This document shows, piece by piece, positions 1 through 8,512 of a DNA stretch of 64,000 bases (position 1 is the stretch's first letter; each line of letters starts with the position of its first letter). The translations under genes and the position numbers were made by a program. Source of the stretch: Paenibacillus crassostreae (lineage in GTDB: Bacteria; Bacillota; Bacilli; Paenibacillales; Paenibacillaceae); contig NZ_CP017770.1 in assembly GCF_001857945.1 (NCBI RefSeq), forward strand, positions 4,278,001 through 4,342,000. Reading direction: 5' to 3'. The notes beneath the pieces were generated by a model that ran no database searches, had not been told where the DNA came from, and worked only from the letters and a program-made list of their open reading frames with translations.

Positions 1-336
1 GACGAATTGGACCAAAAAGTTTCGGTTTACTCTCAAACTTTTAATAGCGGTGAAGATGTGAGCACGGGAATTAAACTATCAAATGGCGCTCTGTGGGCGA
101 TTGGATTGGTTGTTCTTGTCTTATTAGGGCTTGTAGGGTTCTTAATCTACAAACGTCGTAAACAAAAGGATGAATTTGAAGAAGATGTTCCACTTCAAGT
201 GCCTACGGAATTCCCTTCCATTAACTTGGAAAGCATGACTAATGAAAGTCAAGTGCGTAAACAGCTCGAAACTCTGGCGAAAAAGAAACCAGACGAATTC
301 GTCAACTTACTGCGTACATGGCTGGCTGACGAATAG
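1..336 (+). CDS. fliF: Flagellar MS-ring protein FliF (C-terminal part, 5' end outside window)
   Basis: Only the last 111 or so codons are visible, because the reading frame is open at the window edge. The fragment has one strongly hydrophobic segment (roughly fragment residues 30-50, ALWAIGLVVLVLLGLVGFLI) followed by the basic stop-transfer KRRKQK. An acidic cytoplasmic tail follows, ending in a helix with QLETLAKKKPDEF and LLRTWL. In the family this tail binds the N-terminal domain of FliG and couples the MS ring to the C ring. The next gene starts 11 bp downstream and is fliG, as in other fla/che operons. Identification rests on the tail signature and synteny. Confidence 0.93.
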   Translation, partial: DELDQKVSVYSQTFNSGEDVSTGIKLSNGALWAIGLVVLVLLGLVGFLIYKRRKQKDEFEEDVPLQVPTEFPSINLESMTNESQVRKQLETLAKKKPDEFVNLLRTWLADE

Positions 337-347
337 AGGTGAGTGTA

Positions 348-1370
348 TTGGCAAAGTCAACATCAATAAGTCAAGGTTTGAGTGGACGTCAGAAAGCGGC
401 GATCCTGCTCATTACCTTGGGTCCTGAGGTTTCTGCACAAATATTCAAACATCTACGCGATGAAGAGATTGAACAATTAACTCTTGAAATTGCCAATGTA
501 CGAACAGTAGATAGTACAGATAAAGATACGATAATGGCGGAATTTCACCAGATTTGCCTTGCACAAGAGTATATCTCTCAGGGCGGTATAAATTACGCTC
601 GAGAAATTCTTGAAAAGGCACTTGGATCAAGTAAAGCGTTAGAAGTGATTAGTCGATTGACAGCTACCCTTCAAGTTCGTCCATTCGATTTTGCAAGAAA
701 AGCTGATCCAAGTCAGATTTTGAATTTTCTACAGAATGAAAACTCACAAACCATAGCTTTAGTTCTATCGTATTTACAGTTCGATCAAGCTGCTGCAATA
801 CTATCTTCTTTACCACAAGAGAAACAAGCAGATGTAGCGCGAAGAATAGCGGTGATGGACAGTACTTCACCTGAGGTTCTATATCAGGTTGAGAGAGTTC
901 TGGAACAGAAGCTTTCATCAACAGTAACGCAAGATTATACGAACGCCGGTGGACTTGAGTCTATCGTTCAAATTCTAAATGGGGTTGACCGAGGTACTGA
1001 GCGAACCATTCTAGATTCACTAGAAATTCAAGATCCTGAATTGGCAGAAGATATCAAGAAACGTATGTTTGTATTTGAAGATATTGTTAATATCGACAAT
1101 AGATCAATTCAACGGATCATTCGAGATATTGAGAACGCAGATCTGCAACTTGCGCTCAAAGTGGCTAGTGAAGAAGTACGCGACGTCGTATTTAGAAATA
1201 TGTCGAAACGGATGTCTGAATCATTTAAAGAAGAAATGGAATTCATGGGACCTGTTCGGTTACGCGATGTTGAAGAAGCGCAGACTCGTATCGTAGGTAC
1301 CATTCGTAGATTGGAAGAAGCCGGTGAGATTATCATAGCGCGTGGCGGAGGAGATGACATCATTGTCTAA
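348..1370 (+). CDS. fliG: Flagellar motor switch protein FliG
   Basis: FliG is the C-ring rotor protein that contacts FliF, FliM and the stator. The product is 340 residues if translation starts at the TTG at 348, which sits 5-8 bases after the Shine-Dalgarno AGAGGTGAG. A GTG at 339 overlaps that SD and is less likely. The N-terminal, middle and C-terminal armadillo-type domains are all present. The C-terminal part carries the charged torque region (VEEAQTRIVGTIRRLEEAGE). The middle-domain EHPQ motif that contacts FliM reads E-N-S-Q here, followed by the expected TIALVL. The 3' end overlaps fliH by 8 bp. Confidence 0.97.
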   Translation: MAKSTSISQGLSGRQKAAILLITLGPEVSAQIFKHLRDEEIEQLTLEIANVRTVDSTDKDTIMAEFHQICLAQEYISQGGINYAREILEKALGSSKALEVISRLTATLQVRPFDFARKADPSQILNFLQNENSQTIALVLSYLQFDQAAAILSSLPQEKQADVARRIAVMDSTSPEVLYQVERVLEQKLSSTVTQDYTNAGGLESIVQILNGVDRGTERTILDSLEIQDPELAEDIKKRMFVFEDIVNIDNRSIQRIIRDIENADLQLALKVASEEVRDVVFRNMSKRMSESFKEEMEFMGPVRLRDVEEAQTRIVGTIRRLEEAGEIIIARGGGDDIIV

Positions 1371-2214
1371 TTTGATTAAGCATTCCCAGTATAGACCAGT
1401 GGAAGTGCTGAAGGAATTGGATTTGTCTAAACGTTACAACTCCTTGGAAGAAGAAGTTACCATTGAAGAAAATGTTGAAGAAGAACAAGAGATAATTATA
1501 CAGATTGATGAAGAAGCAGAGCGGCTTAAGAATGAAATGCTTCAGGATGCTAAGGAATTTGCGGAACAGCAAATTCGAGAGTCTTCCATTGAATCTGAAA
1601 GAATCTTGGCAGAAGCTACTGAACAGATTGATCAATGGTGGGTAGAACGTCGTGATCAAGATGAACATTTGATTGAAGCAATCAAATCTGAAGGTTTTGA
1701 GCAAGGATTCAGCGAGGGTCGGATCAAAGCGGAGGAAGAATTACAGCTGAAGATTGAGGAAATGATGGTTGAGGCACAGACAGTGCTGGAAGAAGCATAT
1801 CGTGTGAAAAGTCAAATTATCCAAGAAGCAGAACCCTTCCTAGTAGAGTTAAGTACAGCAATCGCAGAAAAAGTCATCGACAAGCAGTTATCTATAGAGA
1901 GTAATTATATGATTGATTTAATCAAAAAGAATTTATTGAGAAAGAGAGAACAAGGGGTTATTACTTTATGTGTGGCTCCTGTTCACTTCGAATTTATTCA
2001 AGCTGCTCGAGAAGAACTTGTTCTTGCTATTGATTCACAAGCAGAACTCAAGATTATACCAGATGCAACTGTGTTGGATGGTGGTTGTGTAATCCGATCA
2101 TCGTTCGGAAGTATTGATGCACGAATTGATACACAGCTAGTTGAGATCAAGAAAGAGCTGATCCGAATAGCACTAGATCATGAAGATCGGAGAGATCAAG
2201 ATGAAAGTGCTTGA
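1363..2214 (+). CDS. fliH: Flagellar export ATPase negative regulator FliH
   Basis: FliH is a cytoplasmic stalk-like protein that holds the FliI ATPase at the export gate. The chosen start is TTG 1363 (283 residues), preceded by GGCGGAGGAG; in-frame GTG 1342 and ATG 1354 overlap the SD. The protein is highly acidic and predicted coiled coil through about residue 150 (repeated E/Q/A, including EEAERLKNEMLQDAKEFAEQ). A conserved C-terminal FliH/YscL domain follows (EKVIDKQLSIESNYMIDLI, then the DARIDTQL end). It overlaps fliG upstream and fliI downstream, consistent with translational coupling in the FliGHI module. Confidence 0.94.
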   Translation: MSNLIKHSQYRPVEVLKELDLSKRYNSLEEEVTIEENVEEEQEIIIQIDEEAERLKNEMLQDAKEFAEQQIRESSIESERILAEATEQIDQWWVERRDQDEHLIEAIKSEGFEQGFSEGRIKAEEELQLKIEEMMVEAQTVLEEAYRVKSQIIQEAEPFLVELSTAIAEKVIDKQLSIESNYMIDLIKKNLLRKREQGVITLCVAPVHFEFIQAAREELVLAIDSQAELKIIPDATVLDGGCVIRSSFGSIDARIDTQLVEIKKELIRIALDHEDRRDQDESA

Positions 2215-3520
2215 TAGTCAGAGATATATGGATCAGCTTGACCAGTTAGATCCCGTAAGAGTCAATGGGAAAGTAACTAAAGTAATTGGCTTGATGGTTG
2301 AATCTGAAGGTCCTGATGCAAATATTGGCGATGTCTGCTTAATCTATCCGAGTAATGTTTCAAAACCTCTTCAAGCAGAGGTTGTCGGCTTCCGTGATAA
2401 TAAGGTGCTGTTAATGCCACTAGGGGAGCTTCAGTCGATTGGTCCTGGATGTGATGTGGTAGGAACAGGGAAACCTCTAAGTGTGCAAGTAGGATCTGAA
2501 TTACTTGGTAAAGTACTGGATGGTTTAGGCCAACCTTTGGATGGATCTTTGATTCCGACTAGAATGGCATTCAGTTCTACATTTAGACCACCATCCAATC
2601 CCTTGAATCGTCCGCGGGTACTAGAACCGATTAGTATTGGCGTTAGAGCTATTGATGGATTGTTATCCATCGGTAAAGGTCAACGGGTTGGGATATTTGC
2701 AGGTTCAGGTGTAGGTAAAAGTACACTTATGGGAATGATTGCTCGTAATACTTCTGCTGATGTAAATGTCATTGCACTTATTGGGGAACGTGGTCGTGAA
2801 GTATTAGATTTCATCGAACGTGATTTAGGACCAGAAGGATTGAAGCGATCTGTTGTCATTGTGGCGACCTCGGATCAACCTGCATTAATCCGAATCAAAG
2901 GGGCACTGATTGCAACGACAATTGCAGAGTATTTCCGTGATCGTGGAATGAATGTGATGCTAATGATGGATTCTGTTACTCGGTATGCTATGGCACAACG
3001 TGAAGTGGGGTTAGCAATTGGCGAACCGCCTGCTATGAGAGGGTATACGCCATCTGTATTCGCTAATCTACCGAAATTACTTGAAAGAGCAGGAACGGGA
3101 CCTACGGGTTCGATAACAGCCTTCTATACAGTGCTTGTAGATGGGGACGATATGAACGAACCTATTGCAGATGCCGTACGAGGTATCCTTGATGGACATA
3201 TCGTGTTAAATAGGAATATTGCTAATAAGGGGCATTTTCCTGCAATTGATATTCTGGCGAGTATTAGTCGTGTCATGAAGGACATCTCATCAGAAGATCA
3301 TATTGATGCAGCTGAGAACTTAAAACGATTGCTGGCTGTTTATACTGACTCTGAGGATTTGATTAATATTGGTGCATATCATCGTGGATCCAATGAAAGT
3401 ATTGATGAATCTATTGATTTCATTCAGAATATTTGGGATTTCAGTAGACAAAAGGTTGATGAGAAAGTGACTTTTGCAGATGTGAAAGAACGATTGATTG
3501 CTGAATTCTCAAGGAGATGA
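2201..3520 (+). CDS. fliI: Flagellum-specific export ATPase FliI
   Basis: FliI is the F1-beta-like ATPase of flagellar type III export. It uses ATP hydrolysis to unload substrates from chaperones at the FlhA/FlhB gate. The product is 439 residues from ATG 2201, which follows GGAGAG; an ATG at 2180 lies inside fliH and lacks a good SD. The Walker A sequence GSGVGKST is near residue 165. IALIGERGREV and the Walker B-like VMLMMDSVTRYA lie downstream. The family signature PSVFANLPKLLERAG is intact. Length is normal for the family. The gene overlaps fliH by 14 bp and is followed after 10 bp by fliJ. Confidence 0.98.
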   Translation: MKVLDSQRYMDQLDQLDPVRVNGKVTKVIGLMVESEGPDANIGDVCLIYPSNVSKPLQAEVVGFRDNKVLLMPLGELQSIGPGCDVVGTGKPLSVQVGSELLGKVLDGLGQPLDGSLIPTRMAFSSTFRPPSNPLNRPRVLEPISIGVRAIDGLLSIGKGQRVGIFAGSGVGKSTLMGMIARNTSADVNVIALIGERGREVLDFIERDLGPEGLKRSVVIVATSDQPALIRIKGALIATTIAEYFRDRGMNVMLMMDSVTRYAMAQREVGLAIGEPPAMRGYTPSVFANLPKLLERAGTGPTGSITAFYTVLVDGDDMNEPIADAVRGILDGHIVLNRNIANKGHFPAIDILASISRVMKDISSEDHIDAAENLKRLLAVYTDSEDLINIGAYHRGSNESIDESIDFIQNIWDFSRQKVDEKVTFADVKERLIAEFSRR

Positions 3521-3530
3521 ATGATTTAGT

Positions 3531-3974
3531 ATGATATTTAACTATACATTTCAAAATATAGTGAATCTGAAAGGGAATGAGAGAACTCAAGCAGAATGGA
3601 TGCTTTCTAGTGCTCTTGTGAAGCTTCAAGAAGAAGAACAAACATTAATAGAACTTGAAAAGTTTCGAAATGACACAACGGAACAGTTGCTATTAAAAAT
3701 TGAGAATTCAGCTTCTATTGTGAAAATTCAAGAACTACAAACGTACTTAGAATATCTGGAGCAATGTATTGTCAGGAAAAACTCGGATGTGCGAAAAGCT
3801 AATGTAGCGGTTAGGAAAAGTCAAAATCATCTATCAGATAAGATGTTAGATGAAAAAGTATGGTTGAAATCACGTGATAAAGCAAAAGACAAATTTCAAC
3901 ATGAGACACTCCTCCGGGAACAGAACGAACTTGATGAAATAGCAACTGTAAGGTTTGCTATGAATCTTCGATAG
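3531..3974 (+). CDS. fliJ: Flagellar export protein FliJ
   Basis: FliJ is a small cytoplasmic coiled-coil protein that contacts the FliI hexamer centre and FlhA and helps recycle export chaperones. This 147-residue product is almost entirely alpha-helical with regularly spaced Leu/Ile and Glu/Lys (for example LVKLQEEEQTLIELEKF), as in the family. Sequence conservation in FliJ is weak, so the call depends mainly on coiled-coil character, length and location between fliI and the MotE-like gene. The start ATG 3531 lies 10 bp after the fliI stop, with AAGGAGATGA just upstream. Confidence 0.88.
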   Translation: MIFNYTFQNIVNLKGNERTQAEWMLSSALVKLQEEEQTLIELEKFRNDTTEQLLLKIENSASIVKIQELQTYLEYLEQCIVRKNSDVRKANVAVRKSQNHLSDKMLDEKVWLKSRDKAKDKFQHETLLREQNELDEIATVRFAMNLR

Positions 3975-4027
3975 AAACATAATCGGGTGGGTGCACTAAT
4001 CTCTGGCCCCTTAGGGAGTGAATAATA

Positions 4028-4951
4028 GTGGCACGTAATTATAATGATTTTGAGGATGAAAAGGAATCAAATGGCGGATTTGAGCGTTTTTTGATGTTGA
4101 TGATTCCTATTATTTTTACCATTGTTCTTCTGGGTGTATTACTTGTACTTTTTAATATGAATATTCGTAATGCATTTTTTGAAGTAGCTAATAAGATCCC
4201 AATTGTAGAAAAATGGGTGCCTGATCCTGTTCTAGACCCAGAAACAATAAAGTTAAAAGAGAGTGAAAAAGAAGAAGAAGACAATGATGTCAAGATCAAA
4301 GAACTTCAGAACCAATTGAGTGCAAAAGAAGCAGAATTGCAACAAGTTAATGAGGGGAAAGTGGAACAAGAAGCCCAATTGGAAAATCTGCAATCACAAA
4401 TTGAAGTTCTAGAGCAGGAGAGTGTCGATAAAGCGACACAAGAAATTGCAGATGAATATCAAAAACAAATTGATAATCTCGCTAAGATGTACGCTGATAT
4501 GAGTCCAAGTAAAGCGGCTCCGATTCTACAGAATATGACCTCGGAAGAAATGGTATTATTGTTCTCTTCAATGAAGAATGACAATAGAATTGCTATTCTT
4601 GAAAAAATGGATTCTAAGGTTGCAGCAGAAGTTACGATGATGATGAAGGATGTCAAACCAGCTACAGATTTGCAGATCGCGGCTTTACAATCGCGATTGA
4701 AGCAAAATGATACAACAACAGAAGAGACTTCTACGATCTTGAATAATTCTCAACTGAGTCAGACCTTTGCTAATATGTCAGCAGATAAAGCAGCGGAACT
4801 TCTTTTTCAGACTTATAAGATTAGTCCAGATAAAACTCTAGAAATCTTAAGCTCTGTAACAGATGCCACACGTTCTTCAATTCTTGAGAAAATGTCAACG
4901 ATAGATGCACCTACAACGGCCATTATCCTTAATAAACTCATGAGTAAATAA
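4028..4951 (+). CDS. ylxF: MotE/YlxF-like membrane-anchored flagellar operon protein
   Basis: This is the counterpart of B. subtilis YlxF, which lies between fliJ and fliK. The 307-residue product has one N-terminal transmembrane segment (about residues 22-46), then a long acidic coiled coil (about 75-150). An MgtE-N-like helical module follows (YADMSPSKAAPILQNM to LEKMDSKVAAEV), of the kind found in the MotE family. A second related module is visible at the C terminus (FANMSADKAAELLF, ILEKMSTIDAPT), so the module appears duplicated. Translation starts at GTG 4028. The exact function in Firmicutes is unclear to me; a periplasm-side chaperone or stabiliser of the basal body or stator is a family-based inference. 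Confidence 0.85.
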   Translation: MARNYNDFEDEKESNGGFERFLMLMIPIIFTIVLLGVLLVLFNMNIRNAFFEVANKIPIVEKWVPDPVLDPETIKLKESEKEEEDNDVKIKELQNQLSAKEAELQQVNEGKVEQEAQLENLQSQIEVLEQESVDKATQEIADEYQKQIDNLAKMYADMSPSKAAPILQNMTSEEMVLLFSSMKNDNRIAILEKMDSKVAAEVTMMMKDVKPATDLQIAALQSRLKQNDTTTEETSTILNNSQLSQTFANMSADKAAELLFQTYKISPDKTLEILSSVTDATRSSILEKMSTIDAPTTAIILNKLMSK

Positions 4952-4994
4952 TTTATTATAAACAAATTGATCCTAGAAGGGAGGTGAAAATAAA

Positions 4995-6449
4995 ATGACG
5001 TTAATATTTCAAAACGTGAGTGCTAATAGTGCGGGTACCAGTAAAAGCGGAGCAACAACTGGTAATGCTTCAACTGAATCAGTCACAACAGCTGTGGTTG
5101 AAGGAGGAGCGCCGGTAGGGAGTCTATCATTCTCTCAACTTTTAGGTGAAGGAGCAACTTCTAAAACAGTTCTTTCTACAACTGATGTAACTTCACTGTT
5201 GGAAGGACTTCTTCAGAATGCTTCTTTACAGGAATCTACTACAACAACAGAAGCAGATGTTCTTAATCTAATTCTAGAAGGATTAAATGAACAAATTACA
5301 GAACTAGATGAGCTGATTGAAGAAGATTCGTCTTTGATGTTGACTCTGCAAAACTGGCTGCAGCAAGTGAATGAATTGTTAAGTGCTGATCAAATGGAAA
5401 CGGAAAGTGTTGAATCAGACCCGAATATGGTTGTTTCAAACACTCTTGCAGATGATTCAGCAACCATAAGATTTGCCGTCCAAGATGCTGTTACCCAATT
5501 GATATCTTCTTTACAAAATAAAGTTGATACAAATAACATGAATTCACAAGCAGTTCATTTGTTAGCATCTGTTCAAAATCTTTTACAACAAGTTGGTTCT
5601 ACTAAGTCACAATCATCAACTGTACCTGTTGGAGAGCAAGCAGCGAATAATACTGCTATGTTAGCAGCCACTGTGAGTGAATTTGATCAAGTGGATAGTT
5701 TAACTGTTACGAGTCGTAAGGATTTGTTAAATCAGTTGAATGTAAACCAAACATCAGCTTCTATGAAAGTGGAACAGCTAATTCGATCGTTACAGAGTAC
5801 ATCACAGGGTAGTGTGGTACCTCAGAATATTGAAGATACTGCTACTGTTGTTTCAACAGCTATTGAGGAGAATGTTGCTGAGACAAGTGAACTTACGCCA
5901 GAGCAAGGAATATTAACAGCGGGTGAACTTGCGATGAGAGATGGAATTAAGGCTTCGAAACCGGTAACTACACCTGTTCCTGTTCAACAGTTCTCCAAAG
6001 AAGTAACAGATTTAGTTGTAAGCAAACTGGATATTGTGAAGCTGAACGGGTTGACAGAAGCGAAAATATCTCTTTATCCTGAGCATTTAGGTCAAGTTGA
6101 TATTAAAATAACGATGCAAAACGGTCAATTGATCGCAACATTTATGACTGAACATGCAGGAGCTAAGGATCTATTGGAGCAACAGATGTCTCAACTTCGA
6201 ACTTCACTACAATCTCAAGGATTACAAGTTGAAAAACTTGAGGTGACTCAGAACCAATCTCTTCAATCTCATATGTATCAAGAAGAGCGTCGTCAATCTA
6301 ATCAACAACAATCTAATCGCAGATCTAAAGAACGCGATGCACAATCTGACGATGCATTACTAGTTGCAAATCTTTCTGAAGAATTAAATGATTGGTTATC
6401 AGAACAGGTTAATGGTGAACAAGGAAATAGCTTTACAGCAGAAGCATAA
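4995..6449 (+). CDS. fliK: Flagellar hook-length control protein FliK
   Basis: FliK is a secreted molecular ruler that ends hook export and triggers the FlhB substrate-specificity switch. The 484-residue product has a long low-complexity Ser/Thr/Gln-rich N-terminal region, usual for FliK. A recognisable C-terminal Flg_hook domain lies around residues 345-415, including ISLYPEHLGQVDIKITMQNG and LEQQMSQLRTSLQSQGLQVE. A Gln/Arg-rich tail follows (RRQSNQQQSNRRSKERD). The SD GGGAGGTGAAA precedes ATG 4995. It lies between the MotE-like gene and flgD, the standard position. Only the C-terminal domain is diagnostic. Confidence 0.93.
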   Translation: MTLIFQNVSANSAGTSKSGATTGNASTESVTTAVVEGGAPVGSLSFSQLLGEGATSKTVLSTTDVTSLLEGLLQNASLQESTTTTEADVLNLILEGLNEQITELDELIEEDSSLMLTLQNWLQQVNELLSADQMETESVESDPNMVVSNTLADDSATIRFAVQDAVTQLISSLQNKVDTNNMNSQAVHLLASVQNLLQQVGSTKSQSSTVPVGEQAANNTAMLAATVSEFDQVDSLTVTSRKDLLNQLNVNQTSASMKVEQLIRSLQSTSQGSVVPQNIEDTATVVSTAIEENVAETSELTPEQGILTAGELAMRDGIKASKPVTTPVPVQQFSKEVTDLVVSKLDIVKLNGLTEAKISLYPEHLGQVDIKITMQNGQLIATFMTEHAGAKDLLEQQMSQLRTSLQSQGLQVEKLEVTQNQSLQSHMYQEERRQSNQQQSNRRSKERDAQSDDALLVANLSEELNDWLSEQVNGEQGNSFTAEA

Positions 6450-6466
6450 AGAATGGAGGTGGAATT

Positions 6467-6955
6467 ATGGCATCAGACATTATATCAACAAGTAATATTT
6501 GGCCAAATTATTCAGCGAGTAACGTAAAGGCTGCTAGCACAAAGGATACGACGACGATGGGTAAAGATCAGTTCTTAAAGATCATGATTACTCAACTTCA
6601 AAATCAAGATCCTATGCAACCACTAGAAGATAAAGAATTTATTGCACAGATGGCACAGTTTACTTCCGTAGAGCAACTAATGAATATATCGACTCAATTA
6701 ACCAGTATGAGTCAGTCATTAGGAAATGTCTCGGGAATTATTGGTAAAGAAATAAGTTGGATCGATTCATCAGAAGGTAGCTCGTCAGAACTATTAACAG
6801 GTATTGTGGATTCTATAGTGATTAAAGATAGTATTCAATATGCAACAGTGGGTGATTCGGCTATCCCCTTAGATTTAATTCTTAAAATTGGGACTCCGGA
6901 AGAAATAATAAACCCTGCTGAGTTGGCATCGGAATCAAATGAGGACTTGTTATGA
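6467..6955 (+). CDS. flgD: Flagellar hook assembly scaffolding protein FlgD
   Basis: FlgD forms a temporary cap on the growing hook. The 162-residue protein contains the family signature near residues 28-60 (GKDQFLKIMITQLQNQDPMQ, then EFIAQMAQFTSVEQL). It is short and lacks the C-terminal tudor/Fn3-like extension of enterobacterial FlgD, which is usual in bacilli. The SD ATGGAGGTGG precedes ATG 6467. The stop overlaps the next start in an ATGA arrangement at 6952-6955, so the two are probably translationally coupled. Confidence 0.96.
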   Translation: MASDIISTSNIWPNYSASNVKAASTKDTTTMGKDQFLKIMITQLQNQDPMQPLEDKEFIAQMAQFTSVEQLMNISTQLTSMSQSLGNVSGIIGKEISWIDSSEGSSSELLTGIVDSIVIKDSIQYATVGDSAIPLDLILKIGTPEEIINPAELASESNEDLL

Positions 6956-7335
6956 GTGAAAGATTAACTATTGGGCAGATGTTTACTACCCCAATATATC
7001 CCACCTCTTCATCAAGAAATATTCGTAATTCTCAAGGGACTGAGAATATTACCTCATTTGAACAACTGTTACAAGACAACATGCTTAAGTTTAGTAATCA
7101 TGCGGTTAAACGGTTGGAGCAAAGAGGTATTGAAATCCCAGAAGAACAATTGACACGAATATCAGATGCGGTAGACCAGGCAGCTGCAAAAGGTAGTAGG
7201 GAATCACTTATATTGTTGAATGATATGGCATTGATTGTTAATGTGAAGAATCGTATGGTTGTTACTGCGATGGATGGTGATTCTATGAAAGATAATGTGT
7301 TCACAAAAATTGATAGTGCTGTAATTATTTCATAA
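6952..7335 (+). CDS. Flagellar operon protein, TIGR02530-like
   Basis: This 127-residue protein lies between flgD and the hook gene. The diagnostic part is residues 44-127, with FSNHAVKRLEQRGIEI followed by a helix and a beta-rich end (ALIVNVKNRMVVTAMDG). This matches the small 'flagellar operon protein' family found at this position in several clostridia and bacilli but absent from B. subtilis. The first 40 residues are Ser/Asn/Thr-rich and look flexible. No catalytic motif, signal peptide or membrane segment is seen. The biochemical role is not known to me; location argues for a part in hook assembly. A 6-bp inverted repeat (7336-7341 with 7355-7360) follows the stop. Confidence 0.8.
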   Translation: MSERLTIGQMFTTPIYPTSSSRNIRNSQGTENITSFEQLLQDNMLKFSNHAVKRLEQRGIEIPEEQLTRISDAVDQAAAKGSRESLILLNDMALIVNVKNRMVVTAMDGDSMKDNVFTKIDSAVIIS

Positions 7336-7414
7336 TTGGCTGGCCCGAAATGGAAGCCAAGGGCTGTTGATCGATTGATACAGTCCGATGTAATTAACGA
7401 GGAGGAATTATTGA

Positions 7415-8227
7415 ATGTTAAGATCTATGTATTCAGGAGTTTCAGGCATGAAAGGTTTCCAAACAAAATTGGATGTTATTGGTAACAATATCGCCAATGT
7501 AAATACAACTGGATTTAAATCTAGTCGCGTAATGTTTAAAGATGTCATGAGTCAAACCATGTCAGGTGTTACACCACCTACTGATGGTGCACAAGGCGGC
7601 GTGAATGCTAAGCAGGTTGGACTAGGTGTTTCGATTGGGTCCATTGATACTATTCATTTAGCAGGTAGTGCTATGACCACTAACATTCCAACAGATTTAC
7701 GAATTGATGGTGATGGGTTTTTCGTAGTAAGCATGACTGGTGAAGAAGATAATGCCTTTTTGACACGTGCAGGTGATTTTCATATTGACGCTGCTCGTAA
7801 TCTAGTAACATCAGATGGAATGTTTGTAATGGGTACAGATGGTGTTATTACATTGGATGATGAAGTGACTTCTTTCTCCATAGCACAAGATGGTTCTGTC
7901 CTGGCGACAGTTGAAGGGGCTACAGAAGTAATAGCTCAGCTTGGTGTTGTTAAGGTCGTCAACCCTGAAGGTCTTGAAAAAGTCGGAGGTAACTTATACC
8001 GAATGACCTTAAATGCTAACCCAGAGGGTGAGTTTGAGATAGGAACAGCAAATGATGCTGAAGCAGGTACGGGATCAATTATTGCAGGACAATTAGAAAT
8101 GTCAAATGTTGACCTTACTGGTGAATTCACCGAAATGATCGTTGCCCAACGTGGATTCCAAGCTAACTCTCGTATTATTACAACATCAGATGAGATTTTA
8201 CAAGAAGTAGTTAATCTGAAGCGTTAA
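7415..8227 (+). CDS. flgE: Flagellar hook protein FlgE (short, FlgG-like form)
   Basis: This is the hook subunit, exported through the basal body and polymerised under the FlgD cap. The 270-residue product opens with the rod/hook signature (MLRSMYSGVSGMKGFQTKLD, then GNNIANVNTTGFK). It ends with the C-terminal D0 helix motif MIVAQRGFQANSRIITTSDE. Bacillus-type hook proteins are short and resemble distal rod FlgG, so the same gene is often labelled flgG. Position between flgD and swrD supports the hook assignment. The SD GAGGAGGAATT precedes ATG 7415. A strong hairpin at 8236-8266 follows directly. Confidence 0.9.
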   Translation: MLRSMYSGVSGMKGFQTKLDVIGNNIANVNTTGFKSSRVMFKDVMSQTMSGVTPPTDGAQGGVNAKQVGLGVSIGSIDTIHLAGSAMTTNIPTDLRIDGDGFFVVSMTGEEDNAFLTRAGDFHIDAARNLVTSDGMFVMGTDGVITLDDEVTSFSIAQDGSVLATVEGATEVIAQLGVVKVVNPEGLEKVGGNLYRMTLNANPEGEFEIGTANDAEAGTGSIIAGQLEMSNVDLTGEFTEMIVAQRGFQANSRIITTSDEILQEVVNLKR

Positions 8228-8235
8228 TGATATAG

Positions 8236-8266
8236 CGGGAGGGGAGAGATAATATCTCTTCTCCCG
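8236..8266 (+). other. Strong intercistronic hairpin after the hook gene
   Basis: CGGGAG pairs with CTCCCG and AGAGAT pairs with ATCTCT around a 3-base loop, with one small internal asymmetry (GGG opposite T). It is followed by AATTTACAT rather than a U-run. It therefore looks more like an mRNA processing or stabilising structure inside the operon than a full terminator. Role inferred only from structure and place. Confidence 0.6.
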
Positions 8267-8287
8267 AATTTACATAGGAGGCGTGTA

Positions 8288-8512
8288 ATGATCTCACTTA
8301 CAAGAATTAATGGATCACCAATGTGGTTAAATGCTCTTCTAATTGAAATGGTCGAAGAAACACCGGATACCTACATTACGTTAGTAACCGGCAAAAGAAT
8401 AATTGTACTTGAAAAGGCTGCGGATGTGATCTCCCAAGTCAAAAAGTATAGTCAAGAGATTGGCATGAATAATGCAACTATTAAAGTGCAACATACGGAG
8501 GAAACCTCATGA
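8288..8512 (+). CDS. swrD: Swarming motility protein SwrD (FlbD/YlzI family)
   Basis: This 74-residue protein of the FlbD/SwrD family follows the hook gene as in B. subtilis, where SwrD increases flagellar motor power. Visible family features are the opening MISLTRINGSPMWLNALLIE, the middle TPDTYITLVTGKRIIVLE and the helix ADVISQVKKY. No membrane segment is present. The SD AGGAGGCGTG precedes ATG 8288. The stop codon overlaps the fliL start (ATGA at 8509-8512). The function here is by family and synteny. Confidence 0.92.
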   Translation: MISLTRINGSPMWLNALLIEMVEETPDTYITLVTGKRIIVLEKAADVISQVKKYSQEIGMNNATIKVQHTEETS

